DNA of 64,000 nucleotides from an uncultured bacterium (GCA_902783835.1 CACZSN010000044.1:1-64000), one strand, 5' to 3'; positions 17,454-26,849 are shown, counted from the stretch's first letter. Notes: a model not told the origin generated them from the letters alone. Numbers and translations: made by a program.

Positions 17454-18524
17454 ATGAGTACAGATAAACATTATCAAGGTTTAATCAATAAATACAGAGA
17501 ATATTTGCCCGTTTCGGACAAAACTCCGGTCGTCACTTTAAACGAAGGAAACACACCGCTTATCAAAGCTGACAACTTGGCAAAAAAAATCGGTCTTGAT
17601 GCTGAAATTTACTTGAAGTTTGAAGGTTCAAACCCGACAGGCAGTTTCAAAGACCGCGGTATGACAATGGCTGTTTCAAAGGCAAAAGAAGAAGGCTCAA
17701 ATGCAATCATTTGTGCTTCAACAGGTAACACAAGTGCAGCAGCCGCAGCATACGGTGCAAAAGCAGGAATGAAAACATTCGTACTTATTCCGGACGGTTA
17801 TATTGCCCTCGGAAAACTTTCGCAAGCTATGATGTACGGTGCAAATATCATCGCAATCAACGGCAATTTTGACGAAGCTCTCGAAAGAGTTATCGACATT
17901 TCAAAAAATTACCCGATTACAATGGTTAACTCACTCAACCCGTACAGAATCGAAGGTCAAAAATCAGGTGCATTCGAAATTATCGAAGCATTAGGCGATG
18001 CACCGGACTACCACTTCATTCCCGTCGGAAACGCAGGAAACATCACTGCCTACTTCAAAGGTTACGAAGAATGGCTCGCAATTAATAAATCAACTCACTT
18101 ACCCAAAATGATGGGATTTGAAGCGGAAGGTGCAGCAGCAATCGTTCGCGGCGAAAGAATTATGCACCCCGAAACTCTTGCAACAGCTATCAGAATCGGC
18201 AACCCCGCAAGCTGGGAAAAAGCTGAACGAGCAAGAGACTTGTCCGGCGGTGTAATCGATAGCGTTACAGATGATGAAATCGTCGAAGCATACAAAATGA
18301 TTGCATCAACAGAAGGTATCCTCTGCGAACCCGCATCAGCAGCCTCAGTTGCAGGTTTGATTAAGTCAAACAAGGCAAAAGCAGTAAAAGAAGGTTCAAA
18401 AATCGTTTGTATTTTGACAGGAAACGGATTGAAAGACCCCGATAACGCAATCAAATATGCACTTGCAGATGTTAAAAAGACAAGTTCGGATATTACAGAT
18501 ATCTTGAGAGCGATGAACATTTAG
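17454..18524 (+). CDS. thrC: Threonine synthase
   Basis: This PLP enzyme converts O-phosphohomoserine to threonine. The 356 residues match the short class. [13 protein letters not shown] at 58-70 contains the PLP Lys66, and the phosphate-binding glycine loop reads PVGNAGN near residue 190. The start has AAGGA nine bases upstream. It completes hom-thrC; the homoserine kinase gene (thrB), needed between the two steps, is not in the window. A strong terminator follows. Confidence 0.96.
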   Translation: MSTDKHYQGLINKYREYLPVSDKTPVVTLNEGNTPLIKADNLAKKIGLDAEIYLKFEGSNPTGSFKDRGMTMAVSKAKEEGSNAIICASTGNTSAAAAAYGAKAGMKTFVLIPDGYIALGKLSQAMMYGANIIAINGNFDEALERVIDISKNYPITMVNSLNPYRIEGQKSGAFEIIEALGDAPDYHFIPVGNAGNITAYFKGYEEWLAINKSTHLPKMMGFEAEGAAAIVRGERIMHPETLATAIRIGNPASWEKAERARDLSGGVIDSVTDDEIVEAYKMIASTEGILCEPASAASVAGLIKSNKAKAVKEGSKIVCILTGNGLKDPDNAIKYALADVKKTSSDITDILRAMNI

Positions 18525-18547
18525 TATTCACAAAATTTTTTCATAAG

Positions 18548-18571
18548 GCGGTCAGAAATGACCGCTTTTTT
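18548..18571 (+). terminator. Terminator of hom-thrC
   Basis: GCGGTCA (18548-18554), loop GAAA, TGACCGC (18559-18565), then six Ts. Confidence 0.93.
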
Positions 18572-18616
18572 AATGCACGATTTGCTCATTACACTGAAAC
18601 AAATCCTAAATATACA

Positions 18617-18737
18617 GGACTGCCACGGGCAAAGCCCTCGCAGAGACAGTGAATATTTAGTCATACTGAAGCTTTAGCCGAAGTATCCGTTTTGAAACCA
18701 TTGGATTTCACAGATTATTCGCTACGCTCAGAATGAC
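18617..18737. repeat. Two adjoining intergenic palindromic repeats
   Basis: The left unit, about 18617-18653, holds CCACGGGCAAAGCCCTCGC with an internal GGGC/GCCC hairpin. The right unit, 18660-18737, is an imperfect inverted repeat: GTCATACTGA at its left end against TCAGAATGAC at its right end, with further paired blocks GAA, ATC, GT and GAAA toward the centre. Both resemble short intergenic repeats common in bacterial genomes (REP or MITE type). No reading frame is present. This rests on pattern recognition; copy number in the genome is unknown. Confidence 0.6.
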
Positions 18738-18741
18738 AATT

Positions 18742-19611
18742 TTATTCCCCATAAACCCAATTTTTACGGGCAAACCATTGAATTAAAGACAAAATTGCGA
18801 TGATAACAAACAAAACGTATGCCGTAGCCGATGCTCTTCCGACTTCAAAATATTCAAAAGAATTTTTATAAAGCCAATAGACCAAAACGTCCGTAGCACC
18901 GTCAGGGCCGCCTTGCGTCATCAAATAAATCAAATCGAAAACTTGAAACGACGATATTGTCGTGATGATTAAAACAAAAAATATCACGGGACTTAACAAA
19001 GGTAAAGTTACTTTGAAAAATGTCTGAAAATCATTTGCACCATCGATTTTTGCAGCTTCGGGAAGAGAAGAATTTATGCCTGCATAACCGCCAATTAGCA
19101 TAACGGTGTTGTATCCGATTAATTTTACAACAGAAACCAAAATCACCGCAAACATCGCCGTATCTGGATTGTAAAGCCACTGAATGTTTGTTCGCAAAAT
19201 ATAATTCATCAATCCGATATTAGGGTCAAAAATCCAAGCCCAAACAAGTGCAACAACAAGCATAGGTGTAATAAACGGGATAAAATATATTGTTTTAAAC
19301 AAATCAGAAAACTTGAATTTTTTATTTAATATATCAGCCAAAAATAGCGGGATTAAAACGGCAAATAACGTCGTAAATACCGCATAAACAACAGTATTAT
19401 TCAAAACCCGAAAGAATTCGGGCTCCTTAAAAAGTTCTGTATAATTTTCAAAACCGACAAATTTCGGAGTCGATAATAAATCCCATTCAAAAAAACTTAA
19501 TCCGAAAGAACAAAACACGGGAATAATAATAAAAACAAGACAGCCTGCCACACAAGGAAGCAAGAACCAAAATGCGATTTTATTATCCGGAAATTTTTTT
19601 TCTTTATTCAT
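18742..19611 (-). CDS. Sugar-type ABC transporter permease (MalF/UgpA family), orphan
   Basis: This inner-membrane permease belongs to the carbohydrate-uptake CUT1 family. The 289 residues hold six hydrophobic helices and the EAA loop that contacts the ATPase (EAAKIDGANDFQTFFKVTLP, about 190-210), as well as the family's TQGGPDGATDVLVYW segment. It is complete. No partner permease, ATPase or solute-binding protein lies beside it: the upstream neighbour is divergent phosphohexomutase and the downstream side is the repeat region. Either the partners are elsewhere or this is a remnant of a larger operon. The substrate is unknown; glycerol-3-phosphate or oligosaccharide would be typical. Confidence 0.92.
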   Translation of the reverse strand: MNKEKKFPDNKIAFWFLLPCVAGCLVFIIIPVFCSFGLSFFEWDLLSTPKFVGFENYTELFKEPEFFRVLNNTVVYAVFTTLFAVLIPLFLADILNKKFKFSDLFKTIYFIPFITPMLVVALVWAWIFDPNIGLMNYILRTNIQWLYNPDTAMFAVILVSVVKLIGYNTVMLIGGYAGINSSLPEAAKIDGANDFQTFFKVTLPLLSPVIFFVLIITTISSFQVFDLIYLMTQGGPDGATDVLVYWLYKNSFEYFEVGRASATAYVLFVIIAILSLIQWFARKNWVYGE

Positions 19612-19676
19612 AAGAAATCCATGTTTGAGTTATTATTTATATTATAATTATTACGTCAACAATACAAGGAGTTTAC

Positions 19677-21128
19677 ATGATTACGTTAAAAGCATTCGGA
19701 AAAAACGATATAAGAGGAGTTTACGGAGAAACCGTAACGGAAGAATTATTTGAAAAAGTCGGAAGAGCTTATGTTTATTACGTTAAGGAACGTTTAGGCA
19801 AAGATAAAGTAACTCTTTCTGTTGTAAGAGATGCAAGATTGCACTCACTTCCGCTTGCAAAAGCAATCGTAGACGGTGTTTTGGCTGCAGGTGGCGACGT
19901 AATCGACCTCGGAATGGGACCGACACCTTTCGGGTATTATTCAGAATTTATTGAAACTCCTTACGGCACGGTTGACGGTGCATTAATCATTACGGCAAGC
20001 CACAATCCGCCTGAATATAACGGTTTGAAGATGACTTGCGAAAAACAATCACTTCACGAAGAACAAATAAAAGACGTAAAAAATATTACTCAAAAAGTTA
20101 TTGACGGTGAGTACAAAGATGCCGATAAAAAGGGCAATTACCACGAATTTAACATGGTTGACAAATATATCGAAAAACAAATCGAACTTTTTGGAACAGA
20201 TAAAAAAGACGTAAAAATTGTCACAGACTGTGCAAATGCAGCTGCAGGTGTTGTTGCTCCGCAAATGTTGAAAAAATGCGGATATGAAGTTGTTGAACTC
20301 TTTACGGAACCCGACGGAAGATTTCCTAACCACCACCCGAATCCGAGCATCGAAAGCACTTTAGATACACTTAAAAAGACAGTTGTCGAAACAGGTGCCG
20401 ATATCGGGGTTGCATTTGACGGTGATGCTGACAGAATCGGTGTTATTGATTGTGACGGTAACTATTTGACGGGAGATAAATTACTCTACATCTACTCGAC
20501 AGACATCATTCCGAGATTTAAAAATGCAGACAAAAAACCTGTTATCGTTTCAGAAGTAAAATGTTCGCAAGTTTTATTTGACAGCCTGAATAAATTAGGA
20601 GCCGAAGCTGTTATGTGCAAAACAGGACACGGATATATTAAGGCGAAAATGAAGGAAACAGATGCGATTGCAGCAGGTGAAATGTCAGGTCACATGTTCT
20701 TTAAAGAAAACTGGTACGGCTTTGATGATGCGGTTTATGCGGCATCAAGAATTGCGGCACTTGTTAACGAAAAGAAAAAAGAAAATAAAAACTTTAAACT
20801 GACAGAACTTCTTGAACCGTTCAATGCCGTTTACACATCTGCGGAAGTTCGTTTCCCTTGCAAAGACGAAATGAAAAAACCCGTACTTGCTAAAATCGAT
20901 GAAGAGATTGGAAAAAATCCGAAATTTTTCGGAGATGAAATAAAAGACATTATAAGATTAGACGGATTGAGAATTGTATTTGACGGTGGATTTGCGATGA
21001 TAAGACAAAGCAACACCGAACCTGTATTCACTCTCAGATTTGAAGGCAGAAACGAAGAAATTTGCAACCAATATAAAAAATCAATGCTTGACGAATTGGA
21101 AAGAATTTGTAAAGAAATGAAGGCATAA
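19677..21128 (+). CDS. Phosphomannomutase/phosphoglucomutase
   Basis: This alpha-D-phosphohexomutase interconverts hexose 1- and 6-phosphates for glycan or glycogen synthesis. The 483 residues show the four family domains: active-site TASHNPP with phospho-Ser108, metal loop DGDADR at 248-253, sugar-binding GEMSGH at about 335-340, and the phosphate-binding RQSNTEPVFTLR near 445. AAGGAG lies seven bases before the ATG. Whether glucose or mannose is preferred cannot be told by eye. sppA starts two bases after its stop. Confidence 0.94.
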   Translation: MITLKAFGKNDIRGVYGETVTEELFEKVGRAYVYYVKERLGKDKVTLSVVRDARLHSLPLAKAIVDGVLAAGGDVIDLGMGPTPFGYYSEFIETPYGTVDGALIITASHNPPEYNGLKMTCEKQSLHEEQIKDVKNITQKVIDGEYKDADKKGNYHEFNMVDKYIEKQIELFGTDKKDVKIVTDCANAAAGVVAPQMLKKCGYEVVELFTEPDGRFPNHHPNPSIESTLDTLKKTVVETGADIGVAFDGDADRIGVIDCDGNYLTGDKLLYIYSTDIIPRFKNADKKPVIVSEVKCSQVLFDSLNKLGAEAVMCKTGHGYIKAKMKETDAIAAGEMSGHMFFKENWYGFDDAVYAASRIAALVNEKKKENKNFKLTELLEPFNAVYTSAEVRFPCKDEMKKPVLAKIDEEIGKNPKFFGDEIKDIIRLDGLRIVFDGGFAMIRQSNTEPVFTLRFEGRNEEICNQYKKSMLDELERICKEMKA

Positions 21129-21129
21129 A

Positions 21130-22137
21130 ATGGTGAAAAATAAACTTTTTATCATAGTTTTGACCCTCTGTATAATTTCAATGTTAGCAGGATTAATATC
21201 TCCATTGTTTAATAATTCAGAGAATAACAATGATAAAGGCAAAGACAAGGCAAAAAGCAATATCAGCAAAATTCTGAATTCCAATAAAGTTGCCGTAATT
21301 TCATTGAACGGAGTAATTAATTCTACTCCTGAAAATAACATTTTCGTTGAAGAAAATTCATCGCTTGTTGCACTCAGAGCGTTAAATCAAGCCGAAGATG
21401 ATGAGAATGTAAAAGGAGTAATATTAAGAATAAATTCTCCGGGAGGAACCGTCGGAATGTCTCAAAGATTGTACTCGGCGGTAATGAACTTAAGAAAGAA
21501 GAAACCGGTAATTGCGGTTCTTGATGATATTGCAGCAAGCGGCGGATATTACGTTGCAAGTGCGGCAGACAGAATTATAGCCCTTGAAGGAACAATGACG
21601 GGCAGTATCGGTGTAATTATGTCAACGACAGATGCACATGAACTTTTGACAAATAAATTAGGTATTTCTCAAAATGTTATAAAGAGCGGAAAATTCAAAG
21701 ATATAGGTTCTTCAACAAGAGCGATGACAAAAGAAGAACGTCAACTTTTGCAAGATATGGTTAATGACTCATATCAACAATTCAAAGAAGCAATAACAAA
21801 AGGCAGAATTGACAGAAAAGATAAATACAATGCCCAAAAAGCTGCATTGACAAAAAACAATCTCAATAAATATGCAGACGGCAGAATTTTCACAGGCAGA
21901 CAAGCTTTAAAATTAGGATTTGTTGATTCAACAGGCGGAAACCGCGAAGCAAAAGATATGATGTTAAAAATTCTTGCGGACAAAGGCTATACGAAAGATA
22001 ATATCGACTTTGCCGATTACGGTAAAACAAGTAATTTCTTATCATCATTGGGATTAAATCAAAAGACAACGATTTTAGACGGACTTGTTCCCGCAAGCGT
22101 AAAATATGCAAGAAAACCGCTTTATCTATGGGAGTAA
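21130..22137 (+). CDS. sppA: Signal peptide peptidase SppA, short single-domain form
   Basis: This inner-membrane serine protease digests cleaved signal peptides. The 335 residues match the half-length SppA of Gram-positives and cyanobacteria rather than the double-length E. coli form. A membrane anchor spans about 5-26. The catalytic Ser137 lies in DIAASGGYYVAS, and the catalytic Lys in SGKFKDIG (K188 or K190), followed by SSTRAMTKEE. RIFTGRQALKLGFVD near residue 255 is also conserved in the family. It lies in a compact four-gene run with the phosphohexomutase upstream and the YIP1-like gene four bases downstream. Confidence 0.94.
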   Translation: MVKNKLFIIVLTLCIISMLAGLISPLFNNSENNNDKGKDKAKSNISKILNSNKVAVISLNGVINSTPENNIFVEENSSLVALRALNQAEDDENVKGVILRINSPGGTVGMSQRLYSAVMNLRKKKPVIAVLDDIAASGGYYVASAADRIIALEGTMTGSIGVIMSTTDAHELLTNKLGISQNVIKSGKFKDIGSSTRAMTKEERQLLQDMVNDSYQQFKEAITKGRIDRKDKYNAQKAALTKNNLNKYADGRIFTGRQALKLGFVDSTGGNREAKDMMLKILADKGYTKDNIDFADYGKTSNFLSSLGLNQKTTILDGLVPASVKYARKPLYLWE

Positions 22138-22140
22138 ACG

Positions 22141-22704
22141 ATGAATAAATACTTTGAAAATTTATATAAAGTTTTATTTGAGTTTAATTTCGATGATATT
22201 TCCCCTGAAAGACCCATATATAAACCAATGCTGACTCTTATTTGGACATCATTGTTTATATATTTACCCAATCATAACCTGCCGAGCGGACTGACGGAAG
22301 ATATGTTATTCATTGGCGGAATAGGTATTTATCTTATCGGAATATTGTTTGTATGGATGATGTCCGCAATATTTTTCGATTTTATTGCGAAAATTTTCAA
22401 CAGAGGCGGAAATATCAGACAATTATTGACATTTTCGGCATATACACTGTTGCCGTATATTTTTGTGGCACCATTCGAAATTCTTAAAAAATCATCGGAT
22501 ATCGGCTATTTTTTAGGAACTAAATTTGAAATTTTGTTACTCTTATGGGTAATAATTTTGTACGTAAAAACCCTTGCCAAAACGTACAATTTAACAAAAG
22601 CATCATCAATTATGCTTGTTTTTCTTCCGTCCTTAACAATTGGATTGGCTCTTATTTGGCTGATAGGAACTTGTTTCAATATGGGGTATATTTATACCGT
22701 ATAA
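22141..22704 (+). CDS. YIP1-like integral membrane protein
   Basis: The 187 residues form five hydrophobic helices (about 30-48, 58-85, 98-115, 125-145 and 155-180). The pattern, with RGGNIRQLLTFSAYTLLPY between helices, is that of bacterial YIP1-domain proteins, which have no defined biochemical role. GGGAG precedes the ATG. It sits three bases after sppA and 12 before the next gene, so it is almost certainly co-transcribed with both. Confidence 0.8.
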   Translation: MNKYFENLYKVLFEFNFDDISPERPIYKPMLTLIWTSLFIYLPNHNLPSGLTEDMLFIGGIGIYLIGILFVWMMSAIFFDFIAKIFNRGGNIRQLLTFSAYTLLPYIFVAPFEILKKSSDIGYFLGTKFEILLLLWVIILYVKTLAKTYNLTKASSIMLVFLPSLTIGLALIWLIGTCFNMGYIYTV

Positions 22705-22716
22705 GGGGATACGGTT

Positions 22717-23697
22717 ATGAAGAAAATTATTTTAACAGCGACAATGTTGTTCACATTGTCCTGCCAAGTTTACTGTGCGGAAATTTCTGACATTTCGGCA
22801 ATCGAAAAAGATTTATTCGGTGTTGAATATAAGGAAGAACAAATTCCGACAAGACTCAACAGAATAGAAGAATATGTCTTTGGCGAAAAAAAATCAGGCA
22901 CAAATACGGACAGAATAAAACAAATTACCGATGCAACAGGTGTTTCTACAGAGCCTAAGAAAACAGAAAACGAAAAAAGAATCGCGGAAGCTGAATATCT
23001 TCCCGAAGACAAAAACGTCACCTATCCTGTCATTGATATGATGGAAGATAAAGTTTTTAATAAAACCTACCAAGGTGAAAATGTTTATAAACGTGTTGAA
23101 AGATTGGAAAAAAAGACATTCGGCAAAATTTCACAAGGAGAGCTTTCCGACAGAACGGATAAACTTAAGGCATCAGTACTTGCAATAAATGCAAACGAAA
23201 GCATGCTTGCAAACAATTCCGAGCCGCAACCTACAACACCTGAAGAATTTTACAGACAATCACCGCAAAATTATTACACTCCGCAAGAGAGAAATTTCTC
23301 ATTCGGAGGAACAACAATGGGCGGCTTCAAAACGGGAAGTTCAAACAATCCGTACAGTTACGGCAATTCAAAAAACAATACTTATTCTTCTTACCCGACA
23401 GGAGGAGCCGCAGCATATCACGATGATTTTCAACAGGCATTGTCCTCTGCAGAAAGTATGATTTTGGGCAAAACGAACCCCAATGCAACAGAAAATGAAA
23501 GACTTTCAAAATTAGAGAAAAAAGTTTTTAAGAAAACTTTCAACGGAGACAGCCTTACAAGGCTTGACAGAGTTGTGAGTGCAGCACATGCTCAAAAAAC
23601 TGGAGCAGGTTATCACGAAAATAAATTCGACAGATATTTATCTGGAGGATTGCAAGCGGGAATGATTTTATTAATGATTTTGGCCATGATTTTATAA
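22717..23697 (+). CDS. Secreted protein with repeated RLxxIExxVFG-type motif and carboxy-terminal helix
   Basis: A signal peptide (about 1-21, ending QVYCA) is followed by at least four degenerate copies of a short repeat: an acidic/aromatic VFG or VFN core, then a variable linker, then an RL/RV helix. Examples are RLNRIEEYVFGE (about 45-56), MEDKVFNKTYQGE and RLEKKTFGKISQGE (about 105-138), and LEKKVFKKTFNGD (about 265-277). A Ser/Asn/Tyr/Gly-rich linker spans about 165-240. The last 16 residues are hydrophobic (AGMILLMILAMIL), suggesting membrane insertion at both ends or a sorting tail. RBS AAGGGG is present. I do not recognise a named family. Confidence 0.78.
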   Translation: MKKIILTATMLFTLSCQVYCAEISDISAIEKDLFGVEYKEEQIPTRLNRIEEYVFGEKKSGTNTDRIKQITDATGVSTEPKKTENEKRIAEAEYLPEDKNVTYPVIDMMEDKVFNKTYQGENVYKRVERLEKKTFGKISQGELSDRTDKLKASVLAINANESMLANNSEPQPTTPEEFYRQSPQNYYTPQERNFSFGGTTMGGFKTGSSNNPYSYGNSKNNTYSSYPTGGAAAYHDDFQQALSSAESMILGKTNPNATENERLSKLEKKVFKKTFNGDSLTRLDRVVSAAHAQKTGAGYHENKFDRYLSGGLQAGMILLMILAMIL

Positions 23698-23784
23698 TTT
23701 AATTTAACATTATTTAATACCTTGAGTTTCTCTCTTATGTTTATGTGACAATAGTGTAACAAGACTAATAAGGGAGAACTTAAT

Positions 23785-24942
23785 ATGAAAGATAAAACAT
23801 TTTTGATGATTCCGGGACCGACTCCTGTACCCGAAAGCGTATTGTTATCAATGGCAAAACACCCGATAGGACACAGAAGCACGGAATTTTCCGCAGTATT
23901 AAAAAGAGTTTATGAAGATATGAAACTCTTATTCCAAACAAAAAATGATGTTTTAGTATTTACGGCAAGCGGAACGGGTGCTATGGAAGCAGCTATTTTC
24001 AACCTCGTTAACCCCGGCGACAAAGTTTTATCTTTGGTAATCGGAAACTTTGGTGAAAGATGGGCAAAAATTTCAGAAATGAAAGGTGCTGTCGTAACAA
24101 GATACACAGTTGACCCCGGTTGTGCAATCGATCCTGCTGAAGTTAAGAAAATCTTGGATGCTGACGTCAATAAAGAATACAAAATCGTAACATTGACTCA
24201 CAACGAAACAGCAACAGGTGTTACAAACGATGTTGAATCAATCGTCAAAATCATCAGAGAACACGGTGCATTGTCAGTTGTTGACGGTGTAACAAGTTTA
24301 GGTGCATTACCTTGTAAAATGGACGAATGGGGCATCGATGTTCTCATTTCAGGTTCACAAAAAGGCTTTATGATTCCTCCGGGACTTTCATTCTTAGCAG
24401 CAAGCGAAAGAGCAATCAAAGTAAGCGAAGAATGTGCAAACCCGAGTTTCTATTTCAACTGGAAACAAAACAGAAAATCAGTTCTCGACGCATCAACAGC
24501 TTGGACACCTGCAGTAAACCTCTTTGTTGCACTTGATACAGCACTTCAAATGATGAAAGAAGAAGGTCTTGAAAATATTTGGGCAAGACACGCAAGAATC
24601 GCATCAGCAATCAGAGCGGGTGTAAAAGCTATCGGCTTAGAATTGCTCGTTAAAGATGAAAAAGTTGCTTCAAACGCAATCACAGCAGTTCTTCCGCCTG
24701 AAGGAATTTCAGTTCCGGATATCAGAAAGACTATCAAAAAAGACTTCGATATCGTAGTTGCAAACGGTCAAAAAGAACTCAAAGATAAGATTTTCAGAAT
24801 CGGTAACTTAGGCTTCGTTTCAGACAGAGATGCAATCACAGCAATCGGTTCATTAGAAGCATCACTTTACAAATTAGGTTACAAATTTGAATTAGGTGCA
24901 GGTGTTGCAGCAGTAATCAAAACACTTGCAGAAAAAGCGTAA
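23785..24942 (+). CDS. Class V aminotransferase (serine/alanine-glyoxylate type)
   Basis: This PLP enzyme transfers amino groups between serine or alanine and a 2-oxo acid. The 385 residues begin with the family signature IPGPTPVPESVL, include ASGTGAMEAA and VDGVTSLGA, and hold the PLP Lys193 in SGSQKGFMIPPG. serA begins 14 bases downstream. In cyanobacteria and many anaerobes this type of enzyme sits beside serA and may replace SerC as the phosphohydroxypyruvate aminotransferase. That assignment is inference from the neighbour. RBS AGGGAG is present. Confidence 0.9.
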   Translation: MKDKTFLMIPGPTPVPESVLLSMAKHPIGHRSTEFSAVLKRVYEDMKLLFQTKNDVLVFTASGTGAMEAAIFNLVNPGDKVLSLVIGNFGERWAKISEMKGAVVTRYTVDPGCAIDPAEVKKILDADVNKEYKIVTLTHNETATGVTNDVESIVKIIREHGALSVVDGVTSLGALPCKMDEWGIDVLISGSQKGFMIPPGLSFLAASERAIKVSEECANPSFYFNWKQNRKSVLDASTAWTPAVNLFVALDTALQMMKEEGLENIWARHARIASAIRAGVKAIGLELLVKDEKVASNAITAVLPPEGISVPDIRKTIKKDFDIVVANGQKELKDKIFRIGNLGFVSDRDAITAIGSLEASLYKLGYKFELGAGVAAVIKTLAEKA

Positions 24943-24956
24943 GAAAAGGACAGATA

Positions 24957-26546
24957 ATGAAAGTTTTAATTACAGATAAAATTAACGAAAGTGCCGGAAA
25001 AATCCTCGAAGGTGTTGCAGAAGTTGTCTTTTTGCCTACAAAAACAGAAGATGAACTTTGCGAAATCATCGGCGAATACGATGCACTTATGGTAAGAAGC
25101 CAAACAAAAGTTACCGCAAAAATTATCGAAGCGGGTAAAAACCTTAAAATCATCGGTAGAGCAGGCGTCGGCGTTGACAACATTGACATCGAAGCAGCAA
25201 CACAAAAAGGTATTTTGGTTGTAAACTCTCCCGACGGAAACACAAATGCAGCAGCAGAACACACAGTTGCTTTGATGCTTGCGATGTCAAGAAATATCCC
25301 AATTGCAGCAACTTCAACAAAAGCAAAAAACTGGGAACGTTCAAAATTCACAGGTGTTGAAGTTTTCGGCAAAACATTGGGTATTATCGGATTTGGTAAA
25401 ATCGGTTCACACGTTGCACAAGTTGCACTCGCTCTCGGTATGAAAGTAATCGTTTCAGACCCATACACTTCACAACAAACTGTTGAAAAAGCAGGTGCAA
25501 AATATGTTCAATCATTAGATGATCTTTGGGGAGAATGTGATTACATCACCGTTCACGTTCCGAAAACTCGCGAAACAATGCACTTAATCAATAAAGACAC
25601 TATTGCAAAGATGAAAAAAGGTGTAAGACTTATCAACTGTGCAAGAGGCGGAATTATTGACGAAGCGGACTTGAAAGAAGCATTGGAATCAGGTCAAGTT
25701 GCAGGTGCAGCAATCGACGTTTACGAAAATGAACCCGATATGACAAAATGCGTACTTTGCGACTGCGACAAGAACGTTGTTTTGACTCCTCACCTTGGTG
25801 CAAGTACAAAAGAAGCACAATTAAACGTTGCAATTGACGTAGCGGAACAAATCAGAGACGTTCTCTCCGGCGGAAGTGCAAAAGCAGCAGTTAACATTCC
25901 TGCTTTGAAACCTGCCGTTTTGGAACCTGTAAAACCGTATATGGCAATAGCCGAAAATGTCGGAGCTATGGCATTCCAAATCGCAAACGGAAACTTGAAA
26001 TCAATAAATCTTACAGTAGAAGGAAAATTGGCTGATTTAGACATCTCACCGATTACAATCGCTGTTTTAAAAGGCGTTTTCTCATCAATTGATGAAGGTG
26101 TAAACTACGTCAATGCCCCTGTTATCGCTAAGAAACGTGGCATCAACGTTGTAACTTCAAAATCACAAAACGAATGTTCATATCAAGGTATCATTACCGT
26201 TAAATTGTTGACAGACCAAGACGAAATCTGCGTTTCAGGTGCATTAATTGCTAACGGTATGCCAAGAATTACCGAAATCAACGAACACAAAATGTGCATC
26301 GAACCTGAAGAACACATGATTGTTCTTCCGCACGAAAACAAACCGAGTATGATTGCAAAAGTTGCAACAGTAATCGGTTCAAACAACGTCAACATCAGCA
26401 AAATGCACGTTGCTGACAACAACGGTTCTGACCCGCTCTCAATTATGATTTTGAGCACAGATACAAAAGTCGACAACGATACGTTGAAAGCAATTTCTGA
26501 AATCGACGGCATTAAAGATGCAAAATACATCCACTTGAATGCTTAA
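24957..26546 (+). CDS. serA: D-3-phosphoglycerate dehydrogenase
   Basis: SerA oxidises 3-phosphoglycerate to 3-phosphohydroxypyruvate, the first step of serine synthesis. The 529 residues are the long form. The NAD-binding glycine loop is GFGKIGSHVA (about 144-153), the catalytic region includes CARGGIIDE, and HLGAST holds the catalytic His. An intervening domain lies at about 315-450, and a carboxy-terminal ACT domain (about 455-529, HENKPSMIAKVATVIG) is typically the serine-feedback site. AAGGA precedes the ATG. It forms an operon with the aminotransferase and ends in a terminator. Confidence 0.96.
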   Translation: MKVLITDKINESAGKILEGVAEVVFLPTKTEDELCEIIGEYDALMVRSQTKVTAKIIEAGKNLKIIGRAGVGVDNIDIEAATQKGILVVNSPDGNTNAAAEHTVALMLAMSRNIPIAATSTKAKNWERSKFTGVEVFGKTLGIIGFGKIGSHVAQVALALGMKVIVSDPYTSQQTVEKAGAKYVQSLDDLWGECDYITVHVPKTRETMHLINKDTIAKMKKGVRLINCARGGIIDEADLKEALESGQVAGAAIDVYENEPDMTKCVLCDCDKNVVLTPHLGASTKEAQLNVAIDVAEQIRDVLSGGSAKAAVNIPALKPAVLEPVKPYMAIAENVGAMAFQIANGNLKSINLTVEGKLADLDISPITIAVLKGVFSSIDEGVNYVNAPVIAKKRGINVVTSKSQNECSYQGIITVKLLTDQDEICVSGALIANGMPRITEINEHKMCIEPEEHMIVLPHENKPSMIAKVATVIGSNNVNISKMHVADNNGSDPLSIMILSTDTKVDNDTLKAISEIDGIKDAKYIHLNA

Positions 26547-26562
26547 TTAAAAAATCAATCAA

Positions 26563-26595
26563 GAAAAAAGCACCCCGAAAGAGGTGCTTTTTTTA
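26563..26595. terminator. Bidirectional terminator between serA and rubredoxin
   Basis: AGCACC (26569-26574) pairs with GGTGCT (26583-26588). Ts follow on the plus strand (26588-26594), and As at 26564-26569 give a T run on the minus strand, serving the convergent rubredoxin gene. Confidence 0.88.
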
Positions 26596-26602
26596 TGAAA
26601 AT

Positions 26603-26740
26603 TTATTGTTCAACAAACATATCCTTGCCTACTCCGCAAACAGGACAAACAAAATCTTCCGGCAAATCTTCAAATTTTACATTGTCGTGCTCTGCAGGTA
26701 CATAAATCCATCCGCAAGCGGTACATACGTAATTTTCCAT
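26603..26740 (-). CDS. Short rubredoxin
   Basis: This small iron-sulfur-less electron carrier holds one Fe between four cysteines. The 45 residues have the two CxxCG knuckles, CTACGW at 6-11 and CPVCGVGKD at 32-40, with [10 protein letters not shown] between them. It is shorter than the usual 52-54 residues: most of the loop after the first knuckle (normally about YDPxxGDPDxGIxPGT) is missing. AAGGAG (26747-26752) lies six bases before the ATG. Partners could be a rubrerythrin, desulfoferrodoxin or flavodiiron protein, but none is in the window. Confidence 0.93.
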   Translation of the reverse strand: MENYVCTACGWIYVPAEHDNVKFEDLPEDFVCPVCGVGKDMFVEQ

Positions 26741-26849
26741 ATAATTCTCCTTTCATCTCAACTAAAATATCCCCTTTACTGCAAAATTTCATACCCCGTG
26801 TGATTAATATCCCGTTACAATTATTTGACAACTTATGATTTGATTGCTA

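Noticed and set aside
24917-25468. 183-codon minus-strand frame across the start of serA
   Set aside because: Fully antisense to serA, with Ser/Phe-rich composition and no RBS. serA has clear motifs in the plus frame.
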